Assembly (NCBI GenBank): GCA_964423095.1
Contig: CAYRDI010000014.1
Span: 1 to 39,885, forward strand
From: Micavibrio_A sp964423095
Lineage (GTDB): Bacteria; Pseudomonadota; Alphaproteobacteria; Micavibrionales; Micavibrionaceae
Length of the DNA stretch: 39,885 bases
Direction of reading: 5' to 3'
The notes beneath the pieces were generated by a model. The model worked only from the letters and a program-made list of their open reading frames with translations, did not search any database and was not told where the DNA came from. The translations under genes and the position numbers were made by a program. Shown one piece after another: positions 15,871 through 22,760 of the stretch. Numbering within the stretch: the stretch's first letter is position 1; every line of letters begins with the position of its first letter.

Positions 15871-15899
15871 ATGATGTTCTACTTTTGTTCTTTTGTCAA
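15871..15899 (-). promoter_or_regulatory. LexA-box promoter (SOS), alphaproteobacterial type
   Basis: GTTCTACTTTTGTTC (15876-15890) is an exact GTTC-N7-GTTC direct repeat, the LexA box established for alphaproteobacteria. On the minus strand it falls between a perfect TTGACA (15899-15894) and a 4/6 match to TATAAT (CATCAT, 15876-15871) with 17-base spacing, so bound LexA would block the promoter. The -35 overlaps the stop codon of the 15896 gene. Confidence 0.65.
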
Positions 15900-16855
15900 G
15901 CGTTCGATTCGGCGGACGCCGTTTCGCACAGGCCCCAGGCCAGAAACAGCCCCATCCAGCACAAAGCGAGAAAGGCCCCCAGGGCTTCGGTAAAGGGTAG
16001 GAAGGCGGACAGAATCATCACCGCGCCGATCAGGACGCCCGCACCGATGGAGATGGGATCGCGCAAGGCGCCCTGCGCCGATAAGGACACATAACCCAGC
16101 GGGATGAAGATCAGGAAAGAAAGAATGCCAAGCCCGACCACCCCGCCTTCGAGCAGGATGATTTCAAAGAGACTGAGCGTTTTGCCGGGTTCGAGCGCGA
16201 GCGGCAGATACGATGCGGCCCCCGACCCCCCGCCGGCCAGGCCGGTGGACAAGGTGGTAAAATCCCCCGCTTCGCCGGGCAGGCCGGAAAAGAAAATCAG
16301 CCCCGCCACCGCATACCCCGCCACCACGATCAACAGAGGGCGCGCCAGACGGTGATCACCCGCATGGCTGCGGATCACGAACCCCATCATGGCAAAGGTC
16401 AGAAACAGCATGAACGCCTGGCTCCAGTCAAAGAGCCGTATCGTGTGCAAGGAAATGCTGGAATCAAAGGCCCCAAACAGGGTAGCGATCCCTTCCACCG
16501 CCGGGATTTGTGCAGAAAATGCTGCACAAATTCCAAGCCATGCTGCAAGGGAAAACCCCGCAAAAAGAAACAGGGCAAAAGACCCGCCAAAAGCCGTTTC
16601 GAGGATTTTCTGGCGGTCTTCTTCCTGACGGTCATGAAAATGGCCCAGTATTTTTTGTGCAAGCGGACCGCCCCCGGCGGCCGAGGGATTGGGCGTGGTC
16701 AGGGTCATCAGGCGCGCCATCATCAGCACACTCCAGAATGCCGCCAGAAAGCCGTAAACCCAGTCTTCGCGGTAGTCGTGAAACCCGTTCCAGGCGAGCA
16801 AAACCACACTTAAACCCGCAGACGCCGCCGCAAGGATAAAACCGACACGCCGCAT
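15896..16855 (-). CDS. Polytopic membrane protein of unknown function (319 aa)
   Basis: About seven to eight transmembrane segments are visible: about residues 7-25, 33-52, 92-115, 145-165, 175-195, 230-260 and 275-312. A soluble loop (about 60-88) contains 'KILGHFHDRQEEDRQKI'. I do not recognise a family and see no catalytic motif. The ATG at 16855 overlaps the previous stop by one base (TGATG), so it is coupled to the TPR-like gene and the two probably form one complex or pathway. A TTG one codon earlier is less likely. Confidence 0.7.
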   Translation of the reverse strand: MRRVGFILAAASAGLSVVLLAWNGFHDYREDWVYGFLAAFWSVLMMARLMTLTTPNPSAAGGGPLAQKILGHFHDRQEEDRQKILETAFGGSFALFLFAGFSLAAWLGICAAFSAQIPAVEGIATLFGAFDSSISLHTIRLFDWSQAFMLFLTFAMMGFVIRSHAGDHRLARPLLIVVAGYAVAGLIFFSGLPGEAGDFTTLSTGLAGGGSGAASYLPLALEPGKTLSLFEIILLEGGVVGLGILSFLIFIPLGYVSLSAQGALRDPISIGAGVLIGAVMILSAFLPFTEALGAFLALCWMGLFLAWGLCETASAESNA

Positions 16856-17259
16856 CAACGGCCCCCGTCCGGCGTCATGGCAAGAAAGCTTAGTTTCAGG
16901 TCTGCGGGGCTGGCATAAAGCGGGTTTGCCGGATCGTCCTTATGCTGCAGCCGCATGGCAATCACCTGCGCGCGGTGCGCCGCGCTTTGTTGACCGCCCG
17001 CCTGTAGCGCACGGGAAAGAAACAGCCAGTTGGCAGGGGTCACGGGATCAAGCCGCACCGCCGCCCGCGCAGCCGCCGCCGCATCCGCATAGGCCCCGTG
17101 ATCGTAGGAATCCATGGCCAGGGCGAGATAGCGTCCGCTTTGCACCGCGGGGCTTTTCACCAGTATGAACCCCAGCCCGAAGAGCCCGGAAAACCCCGCC
17201 AGCGCAAAGGCGAGATAGGCGCGGCCCTGATGTTTTTTACGTCGTTGTGCCGGACACAT
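16855..17259 (-). CDS. Single-pass membrane protein with TPR-like helices (134 aa)
   Basis: A basic N-terminus (QRRKKHQGR) precedes one transmembrane helix (about residues 15-34), which predicts a domain outside the cytoplasm. Residues about 42-105 look like one or two tetratricopeptide units: 'YLALAMDSYDHGAYADAAAAARAAVRLDPVTPANWLFLSRAL' (in part). TPR units bind partner proteins, and the most likely partner is the polytopic protein encoded next, whose start overlaps this stop. The ribosome binding site is AAGG about seven bases before the ATG. Function unknown. Confidence 0.65.
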   Translation of the reverse strand: MCPAQRRKKHQGRAYLAFALAGFSGLFGLGFILVKSPAVQSGRYLALAMDSYDHGAYADAAAAARAAVRLDPVTPANWLFLSRALQAGGQQSAAHRAQVIAMRLQHKDDPANPLYASPADLKLSFLAMTPDGGR

Positions 17260-17474
17260 GGCAGAACCTTTTTATCGTCTTTTTACGGCCGCTTTTTCGC
17301 GGCGGAAGAATGAATGGATGGCCCATTAGAGCGCAGGACAAGACGCGCGGACAAGACGGGAAAAACGCCCGCCCGCGCAAGCCCTTGGCGGGCCGCCGTT
17401 TGTTCCTGTGGATGGATTTTTTTCAAGAGGGTTATCAACAGGCGAAGGGGAAAACCCGCGCCCCGAATCGCCCG
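17260..17474. other. Intergenic region without a gene; inverted DnaA-box-like pair
   Basis: No coding frame here is convincing. Two facing copies of CCTGTGGAT (17405-17413) and TTATCAACAGG (17432-17442) flank a T-run. The second contains TTATCAACA, one base from the DnaA box TTATCCACA. Two sites alone do not make an origin. A GC-rich hairpin at about 17287-17304 lacks a T-run. Confidence 0.3.
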
Positions 17475-18305
17475 TTATGCGGCGTTCGCCGATTTTAGAA
17501 AGCTGGTTCTTTCGAAATCTTCGGCCCCCATGGGAAGGGAGATCAGGCGCACGTCGATTTCAAGACTGGACACCCCGTTTGCCGTGATGTCATGCAGATC
17601 GTCCATGGCGGCGGAAAAGCGTTTGGCCGCCTCCATCGCTTCGGTGGAATCTTTCGCCCCCAGAAGCAGGAGCGCGTATTCATTGACCCCCGTCTGGCCC
17701 AGAATATCCGATTGCCGGCGCAGGCGCACCAGCGTTTGCGCCAGGCGAGAGACCGCGTAATCGGCCGCGAATTTTCCGTCATCCAGCTTGATCTCTTCAT
17801 AATTCGGGATTCCGATGAACAGAACGCTGGAATTTTCGCCGTACCGGCTGACCCGGTCGCTGGCAGAGATAAAAAGCTGGTTGAAGGCGGATTTGGAAAT
17901 CACGCCGCCCGAAGAAGGAAAATCAAAACTTTCATCGCCGATCCTACGGATCAGTGCGCACATGCGTTCGGCATTCCGGAGCGTTGCCACCAAAGCCGCG
18001 GGATCGAGCGGTTTGGACAGCCCGTCGTTACAGCCCGACTTGATTGCTTCCATCCGGGTCAGATCCTTGCCCATCATCACCAGATAGGGGTAGGTGTGAA
18101 CCATACGCCGGATTTGCAACAAAATCGCCTTCGCATCCGTCATCGGCGACGGATCGAAAAAGACGACATCGACCTGGCTGGTGCCGATCGCTTCGATCCC
18201 TTCGTTCTTGATGGTGGTTTCAATCACCTCGTGCCCGGCGGCCTTGATCTTGGCCCCCAGCAGGTTGGAAAACATCGGATCGCGATCTATAATCAGGACT
18301 TTCAT
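17475..18305 (-). CDS. Response regulator with receiver and degenerate GGDEF-like domain (PleD-like)
   Basis: A 276-residue cytosolic signalling protein. The receiver domain (1-115) keeps the acidic pocket (D7, D9), the phosphoacceptor D51 and the K98-Pro pair. The usual Thr/Ser before the second switch is not evident at MMGK (77-80). Residues about 130-260 have the length and pattern of a GGDEF domain, but the signature is GVNEY (206-210), so it is probably not a diguanylate cyclase. It may bind c-di-GMP, or act as a phosphorylation-controlled adaptor. It stands alone, divergent from the tRNA. Confidence 0.75.
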   Translation of the reverse strand: MKVLIIDRDPMFSNLLGAKIKAAGHEVIETTIKNEGIEAIGTSQVDVVFFDPSPMTDAKAILLQIRRMVHTYPYLVMMGKDLTRMEAIKSGCNDGLSKPLDPAALVATLRNAERMCALIRRIGDESFDFPSSGGVISKSAFNQLFISASDRVSRYGENSSVLFIGIPNYEEIKLDDGKFAADYAVSRLAQTLVRLRRQSDILGQTGVNEYALLLLGAKDSTEAMEAAKRFSAAMDDLHDITANGVSSLEIDVRLISLPMGAEDFERTSFLKSANAA

Positions 18306-18452
18306 GGCGGGTCTTGGCCTCCGGCGGGAATGGAATGCGCGCCTAAACGCCCTCTATTGTGACCCCGTAATGGTAAAAAATAAATGAAAAAGAACGGGAT
18401 AGGCCAGAAAAAGACAGCCCCGCGGGTAACCCGACAGGCCCCTAGAACGCGT

Positions 18453-18479
18453 TTGACAAGCCCCTGTGCTTCCTATAAA
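18453..18479 (+). promoter_or_regulatory. Promoter of tRNA-Leu
   Basis: A perfect TTGACA (18453-18458) and TATAAA (18474-18479), 15 bases apart, lie 22 bases before the mature tRNA. The spacer is shorter than the ideal 17. The remaining gap back to 18306 holds no gene. Confidence 0.6.
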
Positions 18480-18500
18480 AATCCCACCGACCCACAAAAT

Positions 18501-18587
18501 GCCCATGTGGTGGAATTGGTAGACGCGCTAGCTTCAGGTGCTAGTATCCGCAAGGATGTGGAGGTTCGAGTCCTCTCATGGGCACCA
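18501..18587 (+). tRNA. tRNA-Leu (anticodon CAG)
   Basis: An 87-base tRNA including encoded CCA. The acceptor stem GCCCATG (18501-18507) pairs with CATGGGC (18577-18583). The anticodon arm CTAGC-TTCAGGT-GCTAG gives CAG, reading CUG. The long variable arm (around TCCGCAAGGA) is typical of class II leucine tRNAs. The T arm carries GGTTCGAGTCC. Confidence 0.95.
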
Positions 18588-18624
18588 CGCTTCGCCCTTA
18601 CAAAAGGCATGAAGCAAAGTTTTT
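18588..18624 (+). terminator. Intrinsic terminator after tRNA-Leu
   Basis: GCTTC (18589-18593) pairs with GAAGC (18611-18615) with inner pairing of GCC/GGC and TT/AA. A run of five T ends at 18624. It separates the tRNA from rnd. Confidence 0.6.
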
Positions 18625-18636
18625 GAAAGTAGCATT

Positions 18637-19248
18637 ATGGCTATCACCCTTCACAAAGGCGATCTTCCCAAAGGACTTTCTTTCGGCGCATCCGTCGCCA
18701 TCGACACCGAAACAATGGGATTAAACCCCGCGCGGGACCGGCTGTGCCTTGTCCAGCTTTCGGCCGGGGACGGCAACGCCCATCTGGTGCAGCTGGCCGC
18801 CGGAGACTATGCCGCACCGAATTTGAAGACCCTTTTGACCGATCCCAAGGTTTTGAAGATATTCCATTTCGCACGCTTCGACATTGCGGCGATCAAAGCC
18901 TATCTGGGCATCGACTGCGCGCCGGTTTACTGCACAAAAATCGCCTCCCGCCTCACCCGTACCTTTACGGACAAGCACAGTTTGAAAGAACTGTGCCGCG
19001 AATTGCTGGGCGTGGAGATGAGCAAACAGCAGCAAACCTCCGACTGGGGTGCCAAGGATTTGTCCGAAGAACAGCTGGCCTATGCCGCGAGCGATGTTCT
19101 CCACCTACACAAATTAAAAGAAAAACTGGATGCGATGCTGGCGCGTGAAGACCGCACTCATCTGGCGCAGGCCGCCTATAGCTTCCTTCCCACGCGCGCA
19201 CAGCTTGATCTTGATGGATGGGCCGATGTCGACATCTTCGCCCACTAA
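18637..19248 (+). CDS. rnd: Ribonuclease D-like 3'-5' exonuclease (short form)
   Basis: A 203-residue DEDDy exonuclease. Exo I is IDTET (residues 22-26), Exo II is around FHFARFD, and Exo III is YAASDVLHL with the catalytic tyrosine. It lacks the HRDC domains of E. coli RNase D, which is normal for the short alphaproteobacterial form. It probably trims tRNA or other RNA 3' ends; the tRNA just upstream is a coincidence of position as far as the sequence shows. It heads the rnd-kdsD-lptC-lptA-lptB cluster and its end overlaps the kdsD start. Confidence 0.87.
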   Translation: MAITLHKGDLPKGLSFGASVAIDTETMGLNPARDRLCLVQLSAGDGNAHLVQLAAGDYAAPNLKTLLTDPKVLKIFHFARFDIAAIKAYLGIDCAPVYCTKIASRLTRTFTDKHSLKELCRELLGVEMSKQQQTSDWGAKDLSEEQLAYAASDVLHLHKLKEKLDAMLAREDRTHLAQAAYSFLPTRAQLDLDGWADVDIFAH

Positions 19249-20236
19249 AACCCCCGCAACAAAAAACGCCGATCTGGATGTGGGGCGCAAAGCCATCCTC
19301 ACCGAAATGGACGGGCTGAAAGCCCTTGCCGAATCGCTCGATGGTAATTTCACCAAGGCCGTGGACATTATTCACCAGATGAAAACGGAACGCCGCGCGC
19401 GGTTGATCGTCGCCGGTATCGGAAAAAGCGGCCATGTCGCCAAAAAGCTGACCGCCACGCTCGCCTCCACCGGCACGCCATCGCACTTTGTACATCCGGG
19501 TGAAGCCAGCCACGGCGACCTCGGCATGATCATGGAAGGGGACATCGTTTTGATGCTCTCCTATTCCGGCGAAAATGCGGAACTCTCCGACCTGATCCAT
19601 TATACCCGCCGGTTCGGCATCCCGCTGATCGCCATCACCAGCAAACCCGAAAGCACATTGGCCAAGCACGCCGATATTTTGCTGCAGCTTCCCCGCGTGC
19701 CCGAAGCCTGCCCCAACGGTCTTGCCCCCACCACATCCACCACCATGATGATGGCTCTGGGCGATGCTTTGGCGATTGCGCTTCTGGAACGGATGGGCTT
19801 AACGCCCGAAGATTTCCGCGTGTTCCACCCCGGCGGCAAGCTGGGCCAGAAATTGCTCACCGTTGCCGACATCATGCACAAAACGGCCGACCTGCCCGTC
19901 CTGCCACAAAGCGCGAAGATGGGGGAGGTTATCGTCCTGCTGACCGAAAAAAACCTCGGCTGCGTCCTGATTATGGAGGGCGATACCTTGAAAGGTATCG
20001 TCACGGACGGCGATTTGAAACGCCATATGGGGGAAAATTTGCTGCAAAAACCCGCCAGCGAGGTGATGAGCAAAACCCCCAAATCCATTTTGCCGGGTGC
20101 CCTTGCGGTCGAAGCCCTCAACATCATGACCAAAACGCCGGGGCAATATATCACCAGCCTTGTCGTCAAGGACGGCGAAGGCATCCTTAAGGGCCTGATC
20201 CGCCTGCAAGACTGTCTCCAGCGCGGCGTTGCCTGA
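19226..20236 (+). CDS. kdsD: Arabinose-5-phosphate isomerase (KdsD/KpsF)
   Basis: A 336-residue enzyme that makes arabinose 5-phosphate from ribulose 5-phosphate, the first step towards Kdo for LPS. An N-terminal SIS domain contains 'VAGIGKSGHVAKKLTATLASTG' (in part), 'HPGEASHGDLGM' and 'LSYSGENAEL'. Two CBS units follow ('LPVLPQSAKMGEVI...IVTDGDLKRHM' and a second near the end). The frame is open to 19130, but the ATG at 19226 (MSTSSPTKTPA) avoids a long overlap with rnd. lptC follows, so LPS precursor synthesis and export are linked here. Confidence 0.93.
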   Translation: MSTSSPTKTPATKNADLDVGRKAILTEMDGLKALAESLDGNFTKAVDIIHQMKTERRARLIVAGIGKSGHVAKKLTATLASTGTPSHFVHPGEASHGDLGMIMEGDIVLMLSYSGENAELSDLIHYTRRFGIPLIAITSKPESTLAKHADILLQLPRVPEACPNGLAPTTSTTMMMALGDALAIALLERMGLTPEDFRVFHPGGKLGQKLLTVADIMHKTADLPVLPQSAKMGEVIVLLTEKNLGCVLIMEGDTLKGIVTDGDLKRHMGENLLQKPASEVMSKTPKSILPGALAVEALNIMTKTPGQYITSLVVKDGEGILKGLIRLQDCLQRGVA

Positions 20237-20265
20237 GCCCGCCGTTTCGGTGTAAACAGATAGGC

Positions 20266-20958
20266 ATGGATGCGCAAAACAGCGATACACCGCAGGAACG
20301 CCTGAGCCAGCTTTCGATCGAAGAGCGGGAAATCCCCATCATCAATATGCGTTATTCGGCCGTGGTGCGGAATTTGCGCTGGATTCTACCGCTAACCGCG
20401 CTCGGCATGATGGTGGTCATCATCACCTGGAATGCCACGGGAAACCGCCTGACACCGATGAAAAAAGAAGAGGTTCTTCCCGCATCCGAAAACATCCAGA
20501 ACGAATTGATGAAGCCCGTCTTCAACAGCGTCGATGCGAAGGAACAACCCTATAGCGTTACCGCCGACCGTGCCGTGCAGGGCCGCGACAATCCCGACAT
20601 CATCGAACTGGAAAATCCCGTCGCGGGACTCGACAAAAAAGACGGCGGGCGGATGGATGCGAAAGCCAACACGGGCCTTTATGAGCAAAAGAGCCAAAAA
20701 CTCAACCTGTCCGGCGATGTCCACATCAAGAGCAGCGATGGGTACACGCTGTCTACGCAGGAGCTCCGGCTCGATCTGGACACGCAAAAAGCCTATTCGG
20801 GGCGCGATGTCATGGTGACCGGCCCGTCCGGTACGCTGGAGGCCAAAGGATTGGAAGGTGATTCCGAAGGCGGCACGATGATTTTTACCGGGCCCGCCAA
20901 GGTGATTTTGAACAGCACATCGGGGCCGTTGATCCCGACCAAGGAGAACACAGAATGA
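20266..20958 (+). CDS. lptC: LptC, LPS export protein
   Basis: A 230-residue bitopic inner-membrane protein. The cytoplasmic N-terminus is about 38 residues, longer than in E. coli, with one transmembrane helix at about 39-57 (ILPLTALGMMVVIITW). The periplasmic domain is a beta-jellyroll ('GLYEQKSQKLNLSGDVHIKSSDG', in part) that passes LPS from LptFG to LptA. The stop overlaps the lptA start by four bases. Confidence 0.9.
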   Translation: MDAQNSDTPQERLSQLSIEEREIPIINMRYSAVVRNLRWILPLTALGMMVVIITWNATGNRLTPMKKEEVLPASENIQNELMKPVFNSVDAKEQPYSVTADRAVQGRDNPDIIELENPVAGLDKKDGGRMDAKANTGLYEQKSQKLNLSGDVHIKSSDGYTLSTQELRLDLDTQKAYSGRDVMVTGPSGTLEAKGLEGDSEGGTMIFTGPAKVILNSTSGPLIPTKENTE

Positions 20959-21908
20959 AACAATCCGCATGGATGGCCGCATTGATATTGGCGATGTCCG
21001 TTACGCCCGCCGCCATCGCGCAGCAAAATACGCCCGCCCCGGGTCCCGCGCAAAGCAACGCGCCCATCGAAATCACCGCCACGAAAACCGTGGAATGGCT
21101 CAAAGACAACAAGCAATATGTGGCGCGCGAAAACGTGGTTGTGACCCAAGGCGGTATGACCATCCATTGCGATCTTCTGACCGCCGGTTACCGTGAAGGG
21201 GAAAGCAGCGATACGGAAATCTATCAATTGACCGCCGAAGGCAATGTGCAGATCACCGATGAAAAAAACACAGCCTATGGCGACAAGGCCGTCTATGACG
21301 TGCCGGGCGGCATCGCCGTTTTAACGGGCAATGATCTGAAGCTGGTATCCCCCGAACAAACGGTGACGGCGACCGACCGGATGGAATACCATGCGCAGAC
21401 GCGGCAAGCCAAAGCGATCGGCCATGCCAAGGTCATCCGCCCCAAAGATACATTAAGCGCGGATACCATCACCGCGTATTTCAAGGATGATCAGGCCAAA
21501 GCGGGCGCAAGCGAACAAAAATCCGGCATCGGCGGCGGCAGCCTCGACCACATGGAGGCCGACGGCAATGTCGTCATCAAAACCGCGACCGAAACCTTAA
21601 CCGGCGCGCACGGCATTTACCGTGCCGATTCCAACACCGCCGAACTGCGCGGCAAGGTCAAGGTCGCGCGCGATCAGAACACGCTCGAAGGCGACCGGGC
21701 GGAAGTAAACCTGACCACGAATGTCAGCAAGATGTTCGGGTCCGAAAAGCCGGGCGGACGGGTCCGCGGCGTTTTCTTTCCCGCCAGCCAGAAAGGCGGT
21801 AACAAGGGACAGGATCAATCATCCGCCGCCATAGCCCCTGCGCCTTCGCAAAATACGCCTTCCGCGCCCGTACCCGGCAATGCTATGGTAGCCCCCGCAA
21901 CGAAGTAA
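20955..21908 (+). CDS. lptA: LptA, periplasmic LPS transport bridge
   Basis: A 317-residue protein with a signal peptide ending at about PAAIA (residue 22). The central OstA-type beta-jellyroll repeats include 'WLKDNKQYVARENVVVTQGGM', 'AEGNVQITDEKNTAYGDKAVYD', 'VLTGNDLKLVSPEQTVTATDRMEYH' and 'GAHGIYRADSNTAELRGKVKV' (all in part). LptA polymerises between LptC and the outer-membrane LptD. It is clearly longer than the E. coli protein (185 residues), with an extra acidic/Gly insertion (about 180-200) and a Pro/Ala/Gln-rich, likely disordered tail (about 275-317). Confidence 0.9.
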   Translation: MKQSAWMAALILAMSVTPAAIAQQNTPAPGPAQSNAPIEITATKTVEWLKDNKQYVARENVVVTQGGMTIHCDLLTAGYREGESSDTEIYQLTAEGNVQITDEKNTAYGDKAVYDVPGGIAVLTGNDLKLVSPEQTVTATDRMEYHAQTRQAKAIGHAKVIRPKDTLSADTITAYFKDDQAKAGASEQKSGIGGGSLDHMEADGNVVIKTATETLTGAHGIYRADSNTAELRGKVKVARDQNTLEGDRAEVNLTTNVSKMFGSEKPGGRVRGVFFPASQKGGNKGQDQSSAAIAPAPSQNTPSAPVPGNAMVAPATK

Positions 21909-21912
21909 GATC

Positions 21913-22674
21913 ATGACCACGCAGACCACATTTTCCCGATTGAAAGAAGTGCCCAAGGGACTGACCGCCGCGCACCTGGCCAAAAGCTATAAGAAGCGGC
22001 CCGTCCTGCGCGATGTCAGCATGAACGTCCAGAGGGGCGAGGCCGTCGCCCTGCTCGGCCCCAACGGCGCGGGAAAGACGACCTCTTTTTACATCATGAC
22101 CGGATTGATCGATGCCGATGCGGGGGAAATCCTGCTGGACGGGCAGGACATCACCGCGCTGCCCATGTATCGCCGCGCACGGATGGGGATCGGCTACCTG
22201 CCGCAGGAAAGCTCCATCTTTCGCGGCCTGAACGTCGAAGACAACATCCGCGCGGTAATCCAAGCGCAGGATTTGCCCGAGGATGATCAGGAACAACTGC
22301 TCGAAGAGCTTTTGTCCGAATTCCACATCTCCCACCTGCGGCGCACACCCTCCCCCGCACTTTCGGGCGGGGAACGCCGCCGCGTCGAAATCGCCCGTGC
22401 GCTGGCAAGCCGTCCACATTTCATGCTGCTCGATGAACCGCTCGCGGGGATCGACCCCATCGCCGTGGGTGAAATCCGCAACCTGATCAAATACCTCAAA
22501 ACCAAAAGCATCGGCGTTTTGATCACCGACCACAATGTCCGTGACTGCCTCGAAATCGTCGACCGTGCCTATATCCTGCATGACGGCAAAGTCCTGATGG
22601 AAGGCACCGCCGAAGACATCGTCGCCAACGAAGATGTCCGCCGTGTTTATCTCGGCGAAGGGTTTTCGTTGTAA
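21913..22674 (+). CDS. lptB: LptB, LPS export ABC transporter ATPase
   Basis: A 253-residue ABC ATPase. Walker A is GPNGAGKTT (49-57), the Q-loop glutamine is at 98, the signature is LSGGE (150-154), Walker B is MLLDE (171-175), and the switch histidine is in DHNVRDCL. It powers LptF and LptG, encoded about 17 kb away in this window. It starts four bases after the lptA stop. The gene is followed by rpoN, the usual order. Confidence 0.96.
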   Translation: MTTQTTFSRLKEVPKGLTAAHLAKSYKKRPVLRDVSMNVQRGEAVALLGPNGAGKTTSFYIMTGLIDADAGEILLDGQDITALPMYRRARMGIGYLPQESSIFRGLNVEDNIRAVIQAQDLPEDDQEQLLEELLSEFHISHLRRTPSPALSGGERRRVEIARALASRPHFMLLDEPLAGIDPIAVGEIRNLIKYLKTKSIGVLITDHNVRDCLEIVDRAYILHDGKVLMEGTAEDIVANEDVRRVYLGEGFSL

Positions 22675-22713
22675 CTCTATAAACCCCTTTCACCTTTTCT
22701 TTAAATCTTCCCG

Positions 22714-22729
22714 TGGTACAATTCTTGCA
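22714..22729 (+). promoter_or_regulatory. Sigma-54 (-24/-12) promoter in front of rpoN
   Basis: TGGTACAATTCTTGCA matches the consensus TGGCACG-N4-TTGCW at 10 of 12 defined positions, with the invariant GG and GC exactly 10 bases apart. Transcription would begin near 22740, about 20 bases before the rpoN ATG. This implies control of rpoN by its own product. Confidence 0.6.
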
Positions 22730-22760
22730 TTGGGATTCACCCGCCAAGGATTACCCGCGT

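Noticed and set aside
17287..17305. Terminator after the receiver protein gene
   Set aside because: The CCGC-GAAAAA-GCGG hairpin has no T-run on the minus strand and lies far from the stop codon.
17260..17474. Replication origin suggested by DnaA-box-like sites
   Set aside because: Only two imperfect sites, no AT-rich unwinding element and no dnaA, hemE or parAB nearby.
17314..17760. 148-residue plus-strand frame over the gene-free gap and the receiver gene end
   Set aside because: Composition is Arg-rich, typical of GC shadow frames, with no ribosome binding site.
17592..18362. 256-residue open frame antisense to the receiver protein gene
   Set aside because: The minus-strand receiver protein has conserved phosphorylation residues; the plus frame is a codon-bias shadow.
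18384..18626. 80-residue frame across tRNA-Leu
   Set aside because: It spans the whole tRNA and its promoter, so it cannot be a normal gene.
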